From NCBI GenBank assembly GCA_033064195.1, contig JARBJD010000068.1:231373-295372 (forward strand): a DNA stretch of 64,000 nt, read 5' to 3'. Made by a program: the position numbers and the translations under genes. Positions 1-10,611 of this stretch are shown one piece after another; position 1 is the first letter of the stretch, and every line of letters starts with the position of its first letter. The notes under the pieces are model-generated. The model did not search any database and was not told where the DNA came from. It worked only from the letters and a program-made list of their open reading frames with translations. This DNA comes from Blattamonas nauphoetae (lineage: Eukaryota > Preaxostyla > Oxymonadida).

Positions 1-2844
1 GATGAAATACGTGTCCGAGACAGTGAGAGACGCAGAACCAGAAACAGAAATGAGTGCTTGTCCTGACTTGATGATCTGGAATGCTGAGTGAGCGATTCGG
101 GTTGTGCCCAAAGAGAGCAACATCAGCGACACAGTCTGACCAGAAACACCATCAACGAATGTTCGAGTGAGGAGCAAGTTGACATCTTCGTCCATCTCGA
201 AAAGTGTCGTCGACAGTGTTGATGGGATCAGCTTCATCGACCGAAGTGTCAGCTTCCCTCCAACTTTTGGTTTGAATCCAGCTGTTGTCAACTCAGTGAA
301 ATGAAAGTTTGAGGTGTTTGATCCAGTTCCAACAATCTCCACATCGTGTTTGATGTCGAGATTGGATGCCTGCTGATGTGATTCTTCCGACAGAAACACG
401 ATGTTGGGAAGGAGCGACTCGTCCGTGAGAGTCCCAAGGGCAGCTGTGAGTGTGGAGTGGAGAGAGAAGCCTTCTTCTGCTGGCCAAGTTCCGACTCTCA
501 TTTTGTTCGATTCTGGCTCTGATGTGACTTCTTTGAAGAATGGAATGGTGGTTCTGATCTGGAAGTTTGTGCTTGCAGCGATTGGTCGATTCGACGTGCA
601 GCCAACGATTGACGATTCATTCAACATTTCCACCTGGCTAACACTACTCAACAGAAAGTCATTCCTATTCGATGCGGGGAAATCAAAACGGCAGTTCTCA
701 AAGAAAAGACCCTGCCGAGTGCTTCCGTACACGATGTTCGCAGTGCTCGAATACACATTTGTGAATGTGCAAGAATGAGCTCGGAAGTGAGTGGCACCCA
801 AACTGAACAAGCCATATTGGTGTGCACCAAAGCAATTCGTGAAGGACGAGGAATCCAAAGTGAGTGAGGAGACACTATTTGCATTCATGAGTGAGTTAGC
901 AACAGTTGAACATTCCGTGAAAATGCACTGTTGGAAGATGAGGTGTCGAACTGGTGAGGCAACATTCACATGATATCCTTGGTTTGTCGTTACAGCTCCT
1001 GTGAATGTCGTTCCCGAATAAAGAAAGCTGGCTGAGACAGATTGCGTGCTTGGCAAGCGACAGGTTTGGTCCAAAACACAATCCAGAAAGAGGATGGGAC
1101 CATGCGGCGCGCTCACCTGATGCATGAAGAACGAGGCATTCTTCACATTCACTCTGATGAAGTCGATCGAGTCATCTGTCGTGAAGTCGAGGAACGAGAT
1201 TGTTGAGTTCGTGTTGTCTATTTCTGTGTCGGTCATTGAGAACGAAACGGGTGCTGTTTTGATTGATGTGAGATTCACACAATGTCCTATCGTGTTCCCA
1301 TCACCACTCAGCTGACACTTGTCGATCGTCAGGGCGACCTCAGAAAATGTGTTGTGGGAGATGAACCCACCGTTCAGTTTTGTTGTTCCCATCACCTGCG
1401 TCATGTTCGAGTTGAGGATGTTCAGATTGTGAGCACTGTTCATTGTCCCCACACATCCACCGTATTGGTAAGGTCGGTTTGATGGAGAAGACCAGTTCGT
1501 GAAAGAGCACGAATCGACTGTGGCCTCTGCTGTCGTTGCGATGTCAGCAGGCGCGCGATAAAGATAAACACAGCCAGCATAAATGATCTGCTTGGCGAAA
1601 GTGGAAGAGACTGAGCAGTTCTCGAACTTGCACGATGTGAGAGTGAGTGCAGCAGTGCCCGATTGAAAAGACAAGGCTGAACCACCTGATCCAATGTCTG
1701 TCATATTAGTTGTTGAAAACTGCATGTTGAAGAACCAGCAGCGAGTGAAGGTGATAGCTCCTTCAGTAAATGTGAATCTGGCTACTCCATCGTGGATTTT
1801 GCCTGTGAATTGGTCATCTTCGTCGTCACCTTCTTCGGCAGGGGAGTCTGGGGTGTTGGGGGAGGCGAGAGAGGAGGAGAGTGTGGGTGTGTGGGGAGAG
1901 AGGGATGGTCGTTCTGATGATGTCGTGTGGCACCAGTTGAACGAGCTGTTCGAGCACACAAACCCTCCTCCTCCATTCATGTCCCGCACTGTCGACCCCG
2001 AAAGATGGTTGTTGCTTCCCCAGATCCCACATCCAACCATCCGCTGCGAAAACATCGGCGAAACAGGACGAACTGTCCCAGGCAACGAGGACACGTTCGA
2101 GAAGGATATTTCCGAGAATGTCGTGCAGATCCCTTCGAAGTCTGACGAAATTCCATTCTGCGAAGGCTGGGCCACTCCAATTCCGTCCGCTCCGATCACT
2201 TTTGTGTTCGCAATTCGTATCCCCACGATGTCCAAAGAAAACAAATCTGATCCTCCAATTCCGCGAAGATCCTCCACAATCGGGGCCAGTCGCTGTTCTG
2301 AGGGGTCCAGTGTGCATCCGATCAAAGTGATCGACGATGACGTTTGAGGCGAAAGAGATGATTCTTGTAAAACAAAGAGTGAGTGCAGTCCGGTCCAGAG
2401 GAAGCCGCAATTTGTGATATGGATGGAAGAGGATGTGATGGAAGCACATGTCACATCTCCATTCCATGATTCCGAGTGAAGATCAAATGCCAGATCCGCG
2501 ACTGATAATGATGCATTGATGAGCTTGAAAAGACTGTTCATTCTATTTATATTGTTTTTATCCTTCACTGATTTGTCGGTCCGTGAAGATTCTTGTCGAT
2601 CAATGCGAAAAGAAAGAGTCGTTGCTACTTCACCATGGAGCGTCAGGACTGATGAAAGAAGATTGAAATTGGATGAAAAGATATGTCCATTCGGGATGAT
2701 AACTTCTTGATAGTGGAGAGAGGGATCAGTGGAGAATGAGCGCAGTATGAGAGAGTCGAGGTCGTTAGATGGCGACACTGAATTTGCATAAGTCCGAGTG
2801 ATGAAGATAGAGAAAATGAAAGAGATGATGGGGAATGATATCAT
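1..2844 (-). CDS. Secreted beta-helix (pectin-lyase-like) protein, 3' end outside window
   Basis: An open minus-strand frame of 948 codons starts at the ATG at 2844-2842 and runs off the left edge without a stop. The first residues (MISFPIISFIFSIFITRTYA) are a clear signal peptide. The rest is a ladder of short strand-turn repeats with regularly placed Asn-Cys or Cys pairs (ITNCGF, LIGCTL, LTSCKFENCS, VDSCSFTNWS, FQQCIFTEC) and runs of Ser/Thr/Val. This is typical of right-handed parallel beta-helix surface proteins in oxymonads and other metamonads. Around residues 300-350 there is a low-complexity Ser/Pro/His segment with an acidic patch. I infer a secreted or surface-anchored protein; no catalytic residues can be assigned and no membrane anchor is visible in the part present. 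It is transcribed divergently from the gene starting at 3053, with about 208 bp between the two starts. Confidence 0.82.
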   Translation of the reverse strand, partial: MISFPIISFIFSIFITRTYANSVSPSNDLDSLILRSFSTDPSLHYQEVIIPNGHIFSSNFNLLSSVLTLHGEVATTLSFRIDRQESSRTDKSVKDKNNINRMNSLFKLINASLSVADLAFDLHSESWNGDVTCASITSSSIHITNCGFLWTGLHSLFVLQESSLSPQTSSSITLIGCTLDPSEQRLAPIVEDLRGIGGSDLFSLDIVGIRIANTKVIGADGIGVAQPSQNGISSDFEGICTTFSEISFSNVSSLPGTVRPVSPMFSQRMVGCGIWGSNNHLSGSTVRDMNGGGGFVCSNSSFNWCHTTSSERPSLSPHTPTLSSSLASPNTPDSPAEEGDDEDDQFTGKIHDGVARFTFTEGAITFTRCWFFNMQFSTTNMTDIGSGGSALSFQSGTAALTLTSCKFENCSVSSTFAKQIIYAGCVYLYRAPADIATTAEATVDSCSFTNWSSPSNRPYQYGGCVGTMNSAHNLNILNSNMTQVMGTTKLNGGFISHNTFSEVALTIDKCQLSGDGNTIGHCVNLTSIKTAPVSFSMTDTEIDNTNSTISFLDFTTDDSIDFIRVNVKNASFFMHQVSAPHGPILFLDCVLDQTCRLPSTQSVSASFLYSGTTFTGAVTTNQGYHVNVASPVRHLIFQQCIFTECSTVANSLMNANSVSSLTLDSSSFTNCFGAHQYGLFSLGATHFRAHSCTFTNVYSSTANIVYGSTRQGLFFENCRFDFPASNRNDFLLSSVSQVEMLNESSIVGCTSNRPIAASTNFQIRTTIPFFKEVTSEPESNKMRVGTWPAEEGFSLHSTLTAALGTLTDESLLPNIVFLSEESHQQASNLDIKHDVEIVGTGSNTSNFHFTELTTAGFKPKVGGKLTLRSMKLIPSTLSTTLFEMDEDVNLLLTRTFVDGVSGQTVSLMLLSLGTTRIAHSAFQIIKSGQALISVSGSASLTVSDTYFI

Positions 2845-3052
2845 GTGTGGGATATAATCGTGAAAACGATGTATACGGAAAATGAGAGTGGGTTGAACAG
2901 AGAAAAGTTCAAGTAATGGGTCAGATCAAAGAATCATCCTTTGTTTGGTTCGGAGTTCATATCTTCGAATCCAAACCATTTCACAAACCCGCTCTCCCCG
3001 TTTCGTGCAAGTCAACACCCAATGGTCGAATCAAAGGGCAGATCCTTCCAAA
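2845..3052. promoter_or_regulatory. Divergent intergenic region
   Basis: About 208 bp separate the start codon of the beta-helix gene (minus) from that of the ARM-like gene (plus), so promoters of both must lie here or inside the flanking genes. No TATA-like or initiator element stands out. Inferred only from gene orientation. Confidence 0.35.
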
Positions 3053-5842
3053 ATGCCTCCCAAGCAAACCTTTATGAGAAAACGTAGCGAAACACAATCA
3101 AATACTCGGACAAAATGTGCTCCATCTTCAACTTCCAACAAACACACAGTTCATACAACGATCCAAGACTCTTTCGAAAACCACAACGATTCAACACTTG
3201 ATCCTCATTCAATCCCATCCACGACTGATGTAGTCACAATTACTGGCAATGACCGGTCCTATTTTCGTGTGTCAAAACAGATTCTTCAGTACGAACTGAA
3301 ACTGAAGCGAATCAATGTCGAAACACTCTTGGACCAAGTACATCTGGAGGGTGATGAGATCAGTCTTCCCACCTCCATCCCGTCAGATTGGAGATTGGTC
3401 TCGCAGGATTCGATTACGAATGATGATCTACGAGAAGGGTGTATCTCGCTTTTCGAACAGATCAACTCCGGAATTCAATTGACGCCAATTGAAGTGGTTT
3501 ATGCTTCTCGTTTCGTGGAATACACATATCTCTACATAAAGAATAGTCCCTCTTCACATGCCATGCTTCTCCAAACTGTATTCCCCGAAGAGGAAAACTG
3601 CCAAACAAAATTGGCGTCTGCTCTCATCAAACTGGTTTGCCATCCATCGGACAGGCTCCGAACGGTTGCTTTGTCATTCTTCGACGTTGGATTATCGAAG
3701 TCGGCAAAGAAATGCACCATCGCGGTCGCAGTGACTGGTCTAATCCCCAAACTCTTTGAACACCTGAAACCACTCGAAATCCCCATAAATGAAACAACTA
3801 TCGAATTTCACCGCCACATAACAGCAATTGTGGACGATTTCTTAAGCTTTTCCACACCAGAGGACGTTTGTAATCATCTCAACGACCATAAATCCACTTT
3901 GCCCCAAACACCACTCGTTTCCGAAATCATCGACCCCATTTTCAGACCTTTCTGTGCATACTTGCGATATCTCCTCGACCCTCCAGATGGTCCCATTGAT
4001 TATCACTTCGGCCTCTCTCTTCTCTCCAAAATGAAATTGTTCAAAAAACACATCACAGAAGCGTTCTGGCCTCAATCATCCTTTCCCGAACTGAAACAAT
4101 TTTTTGATGAACTGAAAACAAACATGACCGAAGAGCTTGCATCATCGTTGGATCTTACCACGACCGCTCAAGCACTCCATAGGCTTCTGTTTCGCAGTGG
4201 AAGAGATTTCGACGACCCCTCTTGGGCAGAGACATATCAAAACATCCTCGTTCGACTGAGCGAGGGGAGGCAGTGCTCCGATTTGGGAGCTGAATCGTTT
4301 CTGTGCTTCTTGTCGAACCGCCCAAAATTAGTTGAACCCAAATTCTGGTCTGATGGCTCAGTCTCAATCGATGTCAACCACAGCGTCGAATCCGAGTTTT
4401 CTCTGCCATCAACTTCACTCGGCACCGTCTTGACACCCACTCGCCCGTATTTCGCCGCTGCTTGTCTTACACTATTCCGCCCCATCTCTTATCATTTCAG
4501 AATATCAACTCTCTGGAGAGATATCGAGTGTGGCTGGTTCGCTGGGATGATCAACGCACTCACTCCGTGGCAGTTGCCGTTCACGAGTGAGTTCATCCCT
4601 CTCCACAAACAACTCATCGATGCGATGAAAATTCGTTTACACCTCATTCGCCAAGTGGGGTTCTGGGATGATGATCCCAAGTCTCGAAGCAAACTGAACG
4701 AGCTCTATCACTACTTCCACAAAAACACGAAAGAATATGTTGTCCATCTCTCACTTCATCTGTTCGCCATTCCAACTCAAAACAATTCCAACAACAGTGT
4801 CATTCTTGATGAATTCTTTTCAAATTTCTTTCGACCTTACCACCCTCCCAACATGACAAACCCGTTTCAAGATGAAGTAAGGAAAGAAATGGATGCAGCA
4901 GCCCTCTCGTCGTCATCTCCACCCTTCCTCCTCACATCTGAACTTGTTTGTGATCTCACCGACGAAGAGATCATAAATGTTGTGGATAGAATTGTTGCTC
5001 TGATCGAAAGCGACTCTCCCATCTCCGACGACACCATCCTTCGGATCTGCGCGTTCCACACAAACCAACTCAAATCAATTTATCTTCCGGAATTGTTCCG
5101 AAAAGCGGGGAGATCAACAGAACAATGCTTCCACGCATTCGAATGTCTCCTCTCTCTCCCCTTCGTTCATATCGATCATCGTCACATCAACTATCTCCTC
5201 AACCAGAAGCCAAAGACACAGCAACCAACATTGGACGAGTGGGACGATGTGGATCTGACAACAGTTGGTATGGTGATGCTAACCATCGACGAGGAACACA
5301 TCTTTTTCAAACACCACTTATCCAAAATCATCACTTTTGCAGTCGACGTCCTGCCTCAACTGTCTCACTGCGCGACTCGACTGTCTGTCTCGCAGCTCGA
5401 ACGACTGCTCACTCCATCCATCGATCTTCTCCGCAAAGTCTATTTCCATCGGTTCCTTCCAATGTATGACGAAAGACATCAATGCGAGACTGGATTCATC
5501 CATCTCTGCCGATTGTGTGAGCAGCGCGTGATCGCCGAGTGTCTCAGCAGGATGGGATTCTTCTCTCGCCTTGTGAGTGGAATAGTGGATGACAGTTCTT
5601 CATTCAACTCTAAATGTGTCATCGATATCTTCATCCGTCAAAAACGATATTCAGGCACTGCAGGAACAGACAAAAAGACACTTCGACGAATACGTCGACA
5701 CTTTCTGGAGGAAGGCTTGCAGGATGTCCTGGACTTCCTCTTGGTCAGGAAGAAGGATTCCTTCAACATCTTTAATCGAATCGAACATGGCATGGGAATG
5801 ATGCCATTCTTTGGAGCCAATCTGAGCAAAGATTCAAATTAA
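3053..5842 (+). CDS. ARM/HEAT-like alpha-helical repeat protein, unknown function
   Basis: A single uninterrupted frame encodes 929 residues from the ATG at 3053 (MPPKQTFMRKR) to TAA. The frame stays open 36 codons further upstream but has no ATG there, so I take 3053. The N-terminal 60 residues are polar and basic and probably disordered. The rest is leucine-rich helical sequence with no transmembrane segment, resembling the ARM-like fold proteins abundant in oxymonads. Near the C-terminus a basic helix is followed by FLEEGLQDVLDFLL, and the protein ends FFGANLSKDSN. The same EEG-x-D pattern closes the proteins at 36.5-37.6, 15.2-17.4 and 38.7-40.9 kb, so these may be distant relatives. No catalytic motif is visible; a scaffold role is the most that can be inferred. 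Confidence 0.75.
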   Translation: MPPKQTFMRKRSETQSNTRTKCAPSSTSNKHTVHTTIQDSFENHNDSTLDPHSIPSTTDVVTITGNDRSYFRVSKQILQYELKLKRINVETLLDQVHLEGDEISLPTSIPSDWRLVSQDSITNDDLREGCISLFEQINSGIQLTPIEVVYASRFVEYTYLYIKNSPSSHAMLLQTVFPEEENCQTKLASALIKLVCHPSDRLRTVALSFFDVGLSKSAKKCTIAVAVTGLIPKLFEHLKPLEIPINETTIEFHRHITAIVDDFLSFSTPEDVCNHLNDHKSTLPQTPLVSEIIDPIFRPFCAYLRYLLDPPDGPIDYHFGLSLLSKMKLFKKHITEAFWPQSSFPELKQFFDELKTNMTEELASSLDLTTTAQALHRLLFRSGRDFDDPSWAETYQNILVRLSEGRQCSDLGAESFLCFLSNRPKLVEPKFWSDGSVSIDVNHSVESEFSLPSTSLGTVLTPTRPYFAAACLTLFRPISYHFRISTLWRDIECGWFAGMINALTPWQLPFTSEFIPLHKQLIDAMKIRLHLIRQVGFWDDDPKSRSKLNELYHYFHKNTKEYVVHLSLHLFAIPTQNNSNNSVILDEFFSNFFRPYHPPNMTNPFQDEVRKEMDAAALSSSSPPFLLTSELVCDLTDEEIINVVDRIVALIESDSPISDDTILRICAFHTNQLKSIYLPELFRKAGRSTEQCFHAFECLLSLPFVHIDHRHINYLLNQKPKTQQPTLDEWDDVDLTTVGMVMLTIDEEHIFFKHHLSKIITFAVDVLPQLSHCATRLSVSQLERLLTPSIDLLRKVYFHRFLPMYDERHQCETGFIHLCRLCEQRVIAECLSRMGFFSRLVSGIVDDSSSFNSKCVIDIFIRQKRYSGTAGTDKKTLRRIRRHFLEEGLQDVLDFLLVRKKDSFNIFNRIEHGMGMMPFFGANLSKDSN

Positions 5843-6054
5843 GATGACACAGACTTACACTACTCATTATTTTGGTTTCATCTTCGTCGAAAATAAACAA
5901 ACCAAACACATTCATTGTTCATGCCATTTCATTGATCATTCTCATCTCACAAAAGTAAACACAAAAGTTAAATACTGGACGGATCTGATCAAAAGTGCCC
6001 ATAACCTTTTTAGTGGAACTCGTTCAAACTGAACGTCTTGTTCCACCTGAGAAG

Positions 6055-8809
6055 ATGACGAACGTAGAACCTTCCTCTCACTCTTCTAACCTCGACAGTA
6101 ATAATCGTTTCACTGTCACAGCCGCCGAGAGCTATCCAATCGAAAAGTTCAACGATCTTCTCGCTTCAATGTCCAATGCAAACGAACATGATCCTCACCA
6201 ATGCCTATTGTCTATCAAATCTCTTCTGCGGAGTGTGTTTTTCTATTTTTTCCCAATATTCTTCCTCTTGTTAGGATATTTAAATCACATGACCAAAGAA
6301 CAACGAAATGATGTCCTTCATCGTGTAGGTGTCACGTTGTCTCAACGCGATTATCAAGTTCGCTATTTTCATTCATTTCTATCCTCATTTCATTCCTCCT
6401 TCTAATTCAGGACATCGATATTGGGATGCTCAACACAATTGGCCTGTTTCTCAGTTTTTGATTGTTTCAGCGACATCTGATGAAGAGTTGATCACTCTCC
6501 TCCACTCCTCAGAACTACCTCTTTCGATTCTCAAACAGATCAAGCCCCATCACACTGATTATCATCAACTCGTCCAACTTTCCCAAATTTCTGAAATCTG
6601 TCCTCTGATCTCGATTCCAGCTCTCACAGAAGATCTTTCATCTTTTTTCCGAAATGTCATGTGCCACCTTGAATCATATCTCGGAAATAACAGAAAATAT
6701 CGTCTGGACAATTTACTATTGCCGATGGACATTCTCAACAATGAAATTCTTGCTTGTACGATCCTTGGCATTGATGGTACAGTTCTTGAAACTGTCGTGT
6801 CATGCCTCTCAACTTTTACGGAAACACTTTCTCGTCTGGAATGTACAGCTGACACGAAGCACTTCAATCATGACCTCATGCCAAAGATTGTTCAAATCTC
6901 ACAAATATATACTGTTTGAATTCTCTTTGCCAATTCAATCTTCTCTTCAGGATCCAGTGGATAGAATTGCTGCCTCCTTCCACTTGTTGACTGACCAGGA
7001 TCATCATCAATTTCGTGGTGATCTCACCAGTCGAGAGAATCTGATTTCTCAATGCCACCAACACACTGCAACATTTTTGAACGGTGTGTCATTTTGATCG
7101 TATTTCACTCTTTTCCATATCTTTCTCGGTTCATCTCTTCCCCAGCCCATCCCGACCTCATCGACTCGTTTCTCAAAGCAGTCGATCTCTCCAAAATTCA
7201 CATCTACTACGATCGACACCTCAACCTCATCTCCATACTCAGCCAGTCTTCCTCTCCTCTCTTCACCAAACTCTGCGAACCGCTCCTCGACCCAACGTTC
7301 CATCTCGACTTCTATTTCTCCCCTGATTCCTTCACCGACCCTGCCAGCTCCTTCTTCCGCATTGCCAGCTCAAACCCTTCCTTCTTCCACCGCTTTGTCG
7401 AGACGAACGCTTTCTCCATTCTGGACATGGCCCTTTCAACTGCTCTGTGTGCAGTTCGAGTTGTGTCTGACAAGCCGTCTGAACCCCACTGTCTGGACTT
7501 TGGAAGAGCGACACAGAATTGGGTTGTACTGCTCAAAGCGATGGCAGAAGCGAAGATGGATCTATCGCAGAGCAGCAAACACTTCAACTCGAATCCATCG
7601 TATCTTCTCACTCTCCTCGTTCTCTCCGCTGCGAGCACCAACGAAGACCTATCGACTGCTGCGGTGTCTGTCTTCTCCCATCTGTTTGGCCTGTCCACAT
7701 CACACACCGAGGCACTCCTTTTCGCGACTCCGACGACATTCCCTGTGAGTGATACGTTCGCTTCACAACGATCTCAGGAGTTGGAAGAATCAGATTGCAT
7801 GCGAGTTGCTTCCCAATCGCTTTGTGCAGAAGCAGGTCGTTGTGTTGTGTTGGAGTCTCGCTCTGAAATCACGCTTGACGAGCATCATACTAACTTCGTG
7901 CGATTGCTTGGGATTCCATTCGCAGGATGTCTTGTGAATGCACTTCACTCGACCACAACAATCCCTCACTCCTTCCCCTTCTTCTCTCCCGAGCTGTGCG
8001 CATTATCACAACAGCCAAGCGTGTGGAACGACAGCAGTCAACCATCTGCGCTCCCGGCACTGACAATGCTGGCAGACATCGCAATCGACCGTGCCTATGG
8101 ATTCGGGCTATATAAACTGAATTGCAGTCACCAAGACATGGAGAGAAGAGACACAGCCTGTGTCCATCTCTTCCCATTTCTTGGACCAGAATCACAAACC
8201 CAGTTTCTGTCATCGTTCAACTGGTTCGCCAGAGGTGTGCACCATCCTGTCCACAGCTCTCTCGATCGCATTGTGGAATGTTTGGTCGAGATGGCGACAG
8301 TGAATTCCTTCAACACTCCCATCGCCCTCCTCGCAGAAATGAAGAACGTGACTGAACTGCCCTTTTTCCACGATCCAGAAACTGCTCCTGTCAAAAACCT
8401 CACCACACGTGTCTCGCCATTCGAGAAGTCAATCACCGAGAGACTGAGAACCGCTGAGGGTGAGGAGAGATGGAAACTTCTGACGCAACTGGCTGTTGTT
8501 TCGAGAGGCGATCCCGGTTTTGTGGAAGAACGGATGAAAGCGGAGAATGACGCACAAGCACTTCTCATCCTGTCGATTCACACAATCCGATCCACTCCAC
8601 GCCTCGATTTTCATCTCGACTCGAATCCAGATGCATTCGACCGCGTTGTCGAATTTACTGGTCGTTGTCACAATCTTCCGTTGGTTTCAGCAGCTCTGGC
8701 TCACATTGGAGACACTGCCGACAAAGAAGTCCGCCTGCCTCGCCATCAAATGTTGTTGAAAAATGACAAAATCATGGCTTTGAAAGACCTTGTCTTCAAC
8801 AAGCTATAA
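6055..8809 (+). CDS. Multi-exon ARM-like protein, first part; ends at an in-frame TAA
   Basis: The start is ATG 6055 (MTNVEPSSHSSNLDSNN). Coding continues through short introns. One begins gtgtgttttt at about 6234 and ends ttgttag. One of 37 nt begins gtttgaattc at about 6915 and joins IYT to DPVDRI in phase 0. One begins gtgtgtcatt at about 7084 and ends ccccag before HPDLIDSF. A further intron near 6360-6415 cannot be placed exactly. The last large exon encodes leucine-rich helices typical of ARM-like repeats. The frame stops at TAA 8807-8809, yet the same frame reads on as EMADRWRGVEEG and then into clear coding sequence after the transposon at 8860. I therefore suspect a premature stop rather than a real gene end. 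No enzymatic motif seen. Confidence 0.6.
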
Positions 8810-8859
8810 GAGATGGCTGATCGGTGGCGAGGAGTGGAGGAGGGATGTGATGGTAAGAA

Positions 8860-9435
8860 GGCATGGGTCCATTGTGTCTGGTGGTTTTGAAAAGAGTCTG
8901 GCTCAACGGGTTCAATGTGTCTGGCGGTAGATTTCTGAAGAAATCTGGAATGTATCACAATATAGTTTTCATATATGGTAGTGATGAGATTCATAGAGAG
9001 GGTGTCGAAGGGACAGAACCACATAAAAGTCATGGAATGATGAAATTCGTCCTGTCAATGTTGATCTGAAAAAACCCCAGGTTTTGACTTTATGGATGGT
9101 GATTTTGAAAAATCATATGTTTATCACATAATAATGTTCAAAACAGACAATAATCGAAATATAGTGAACCTACAAGTCCAATGAAGTGATAGTTATTAAG
9201 GATTTCGAATCGGAGCCTCACATTCTTGAAGGGCAGATCCTCCATTGACTGCTCCGCCTGTAGCAACAGTTGGGAAAATAGATGCCAAGAATGTAATCAA
9301 TCGATTGTGTATGTTCCAACCCTCAGATGCTCGACTTTTGGAGGTATCTCACCACCAGACACACTGGACCACCGCCAGACATATCGGACCACCACCAGAT
9401 ACAATGGACTTCGCCAGACACACTGGACCCATGCC
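8860..9435. mobile_element. Non-autonomous hAT-like element, GGCATG family, 576 bp
   Basis: The termini are inverted repeats starting GGCATGGGTCCA, with subterminal copies of a TGTGTCTGG motif. It is flanked by the perfect 8-bp direct repeat GGTAAGAA (8852-8859 and 9436-9443). It has no credible transposase ORF. The 8-bp duplication and short terminal repeat suggest the hAT superfamily; that assignment is inference. It lies inside a protein-coding exon. Confidence 0.85.
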
Positions 9436-9683
9436 GGTAAGAATTACGAGATGACGTCGCTGATGGTTGATTCGTGTTTGAAAGTGTTTCAATTCATGAT
9501 GAGCATCGAGTCGTTTGACCCAACACCATTCATCGATGTTCTGGTCTCGCTCGCAGCAACGACAGACCTCTCTCTTCTTCACTTCATCCTACTTGCCCTG
9601 CAGCAGATCGAAGAGCGAACACGAAACACCCCAACGCCATTCTCGATTTCCACAGCCACTGTTCCTTTCGGAGATGAGGACCA

Positions 9684-10611
9684 GGCATGGGTTCGGTACG
9701 TAGGTTGAAGTTCGGCATGTAGGTCAAAGGTTCGGAATGTAGGTCTGAGTTCGGCAGGTAGGTCATTGGGATGAAATGGATTGAGACGCATTTTTGGGTG
9801 TTGTGAAGATGAAATTGACGACATGTTTTACTGTTTGACTCTGATCTACTTGTTTTCAACTCGTTTTCACAAAAAAATGAGAGAGCAACAAATGAAGGAA
9901 GAGTGAAAGGGAACATATATTAAACATCGTATCAAAATGGTCGAGATTTGTGTGACTAATGTTGACGAAATATCCTTGATAGTCAGATCTGTCCACTTTC
10001 AAGTTGACTCGCTTTTCTATTTCTAGTCGTCAAACTGGATCATAAAACGGAAAATGCGGTTAATATGCTATAAATGAGTGACATTGAGGGTGAAAGTTAG
10101 GAATCGAGCAAGATATAGTGTCAAATCTGTGGATGATACAATGATCATCGATTCTGCTTCGACTATGTTGTACATCTCTTTTTTACATATTACATTCCCT
10201 TCAAATTCACCTTTAAGGCGTGATATTTCTATAATTCACATGATGAATTGACAATGAGAAAGAAAAACGAAATTTTGACCCATCACGAAAGTGTTTCGTT
10301 TTCATTTCTCATCTCTCCAATTTTCACTCATCATGTCGCAATCCTCCATTAAATCATCAATTAAATGTGAATATTTGACGTTTATTGTCAGTATCATCTC
10401 ATAGGAACAGAAAAGTGACAAACTTTGAATCAGCAGGTTGATCATCTGTTCCATCGAGTTGAATTTATGAATGGATGAAATTTTCAAATCGTGTGTATTT
10501 TCACCCTGGTCACTGTATCGTGATCTTTCTGCATTTTGAACTCTTCAATTTAGCATGAAAAAGGAGAAAGACCTACGATCCGAACTTCGACCTACCATCC
10601 GAACCCATGCC
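9684..10611. mobile_element. Non-autonomous hAT-like element, GGCATG family, 928 bp
   Basis: Inverted termini start GGCATGGGTTCGG and carry arrays of a TTCGG...GTAGGT motif on both sides (left 9690-9765, right 10571-10605 in inverse orientation). It is flanked by the perfect 8-bp repeat GAGGACCA (9676-9683 and 10612-10619). The interior is AT-rich without a convincing gene. Excision with one repeat restores the host reading frame. Confidence 0.85.

Noticed and set aside
1694-2347. Plus-strand 217-codon frame
   Set aside because: It is antisense to the beta-helix gene, whose minus-strand reading has a signal peptide and regular repeats.
2945-3052. N-terminal extension of the first ARM-like gene
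   Set aside because: The open frame upstream of 3053 has no ATG; a TTG start is unlikely in a nuclear gene.
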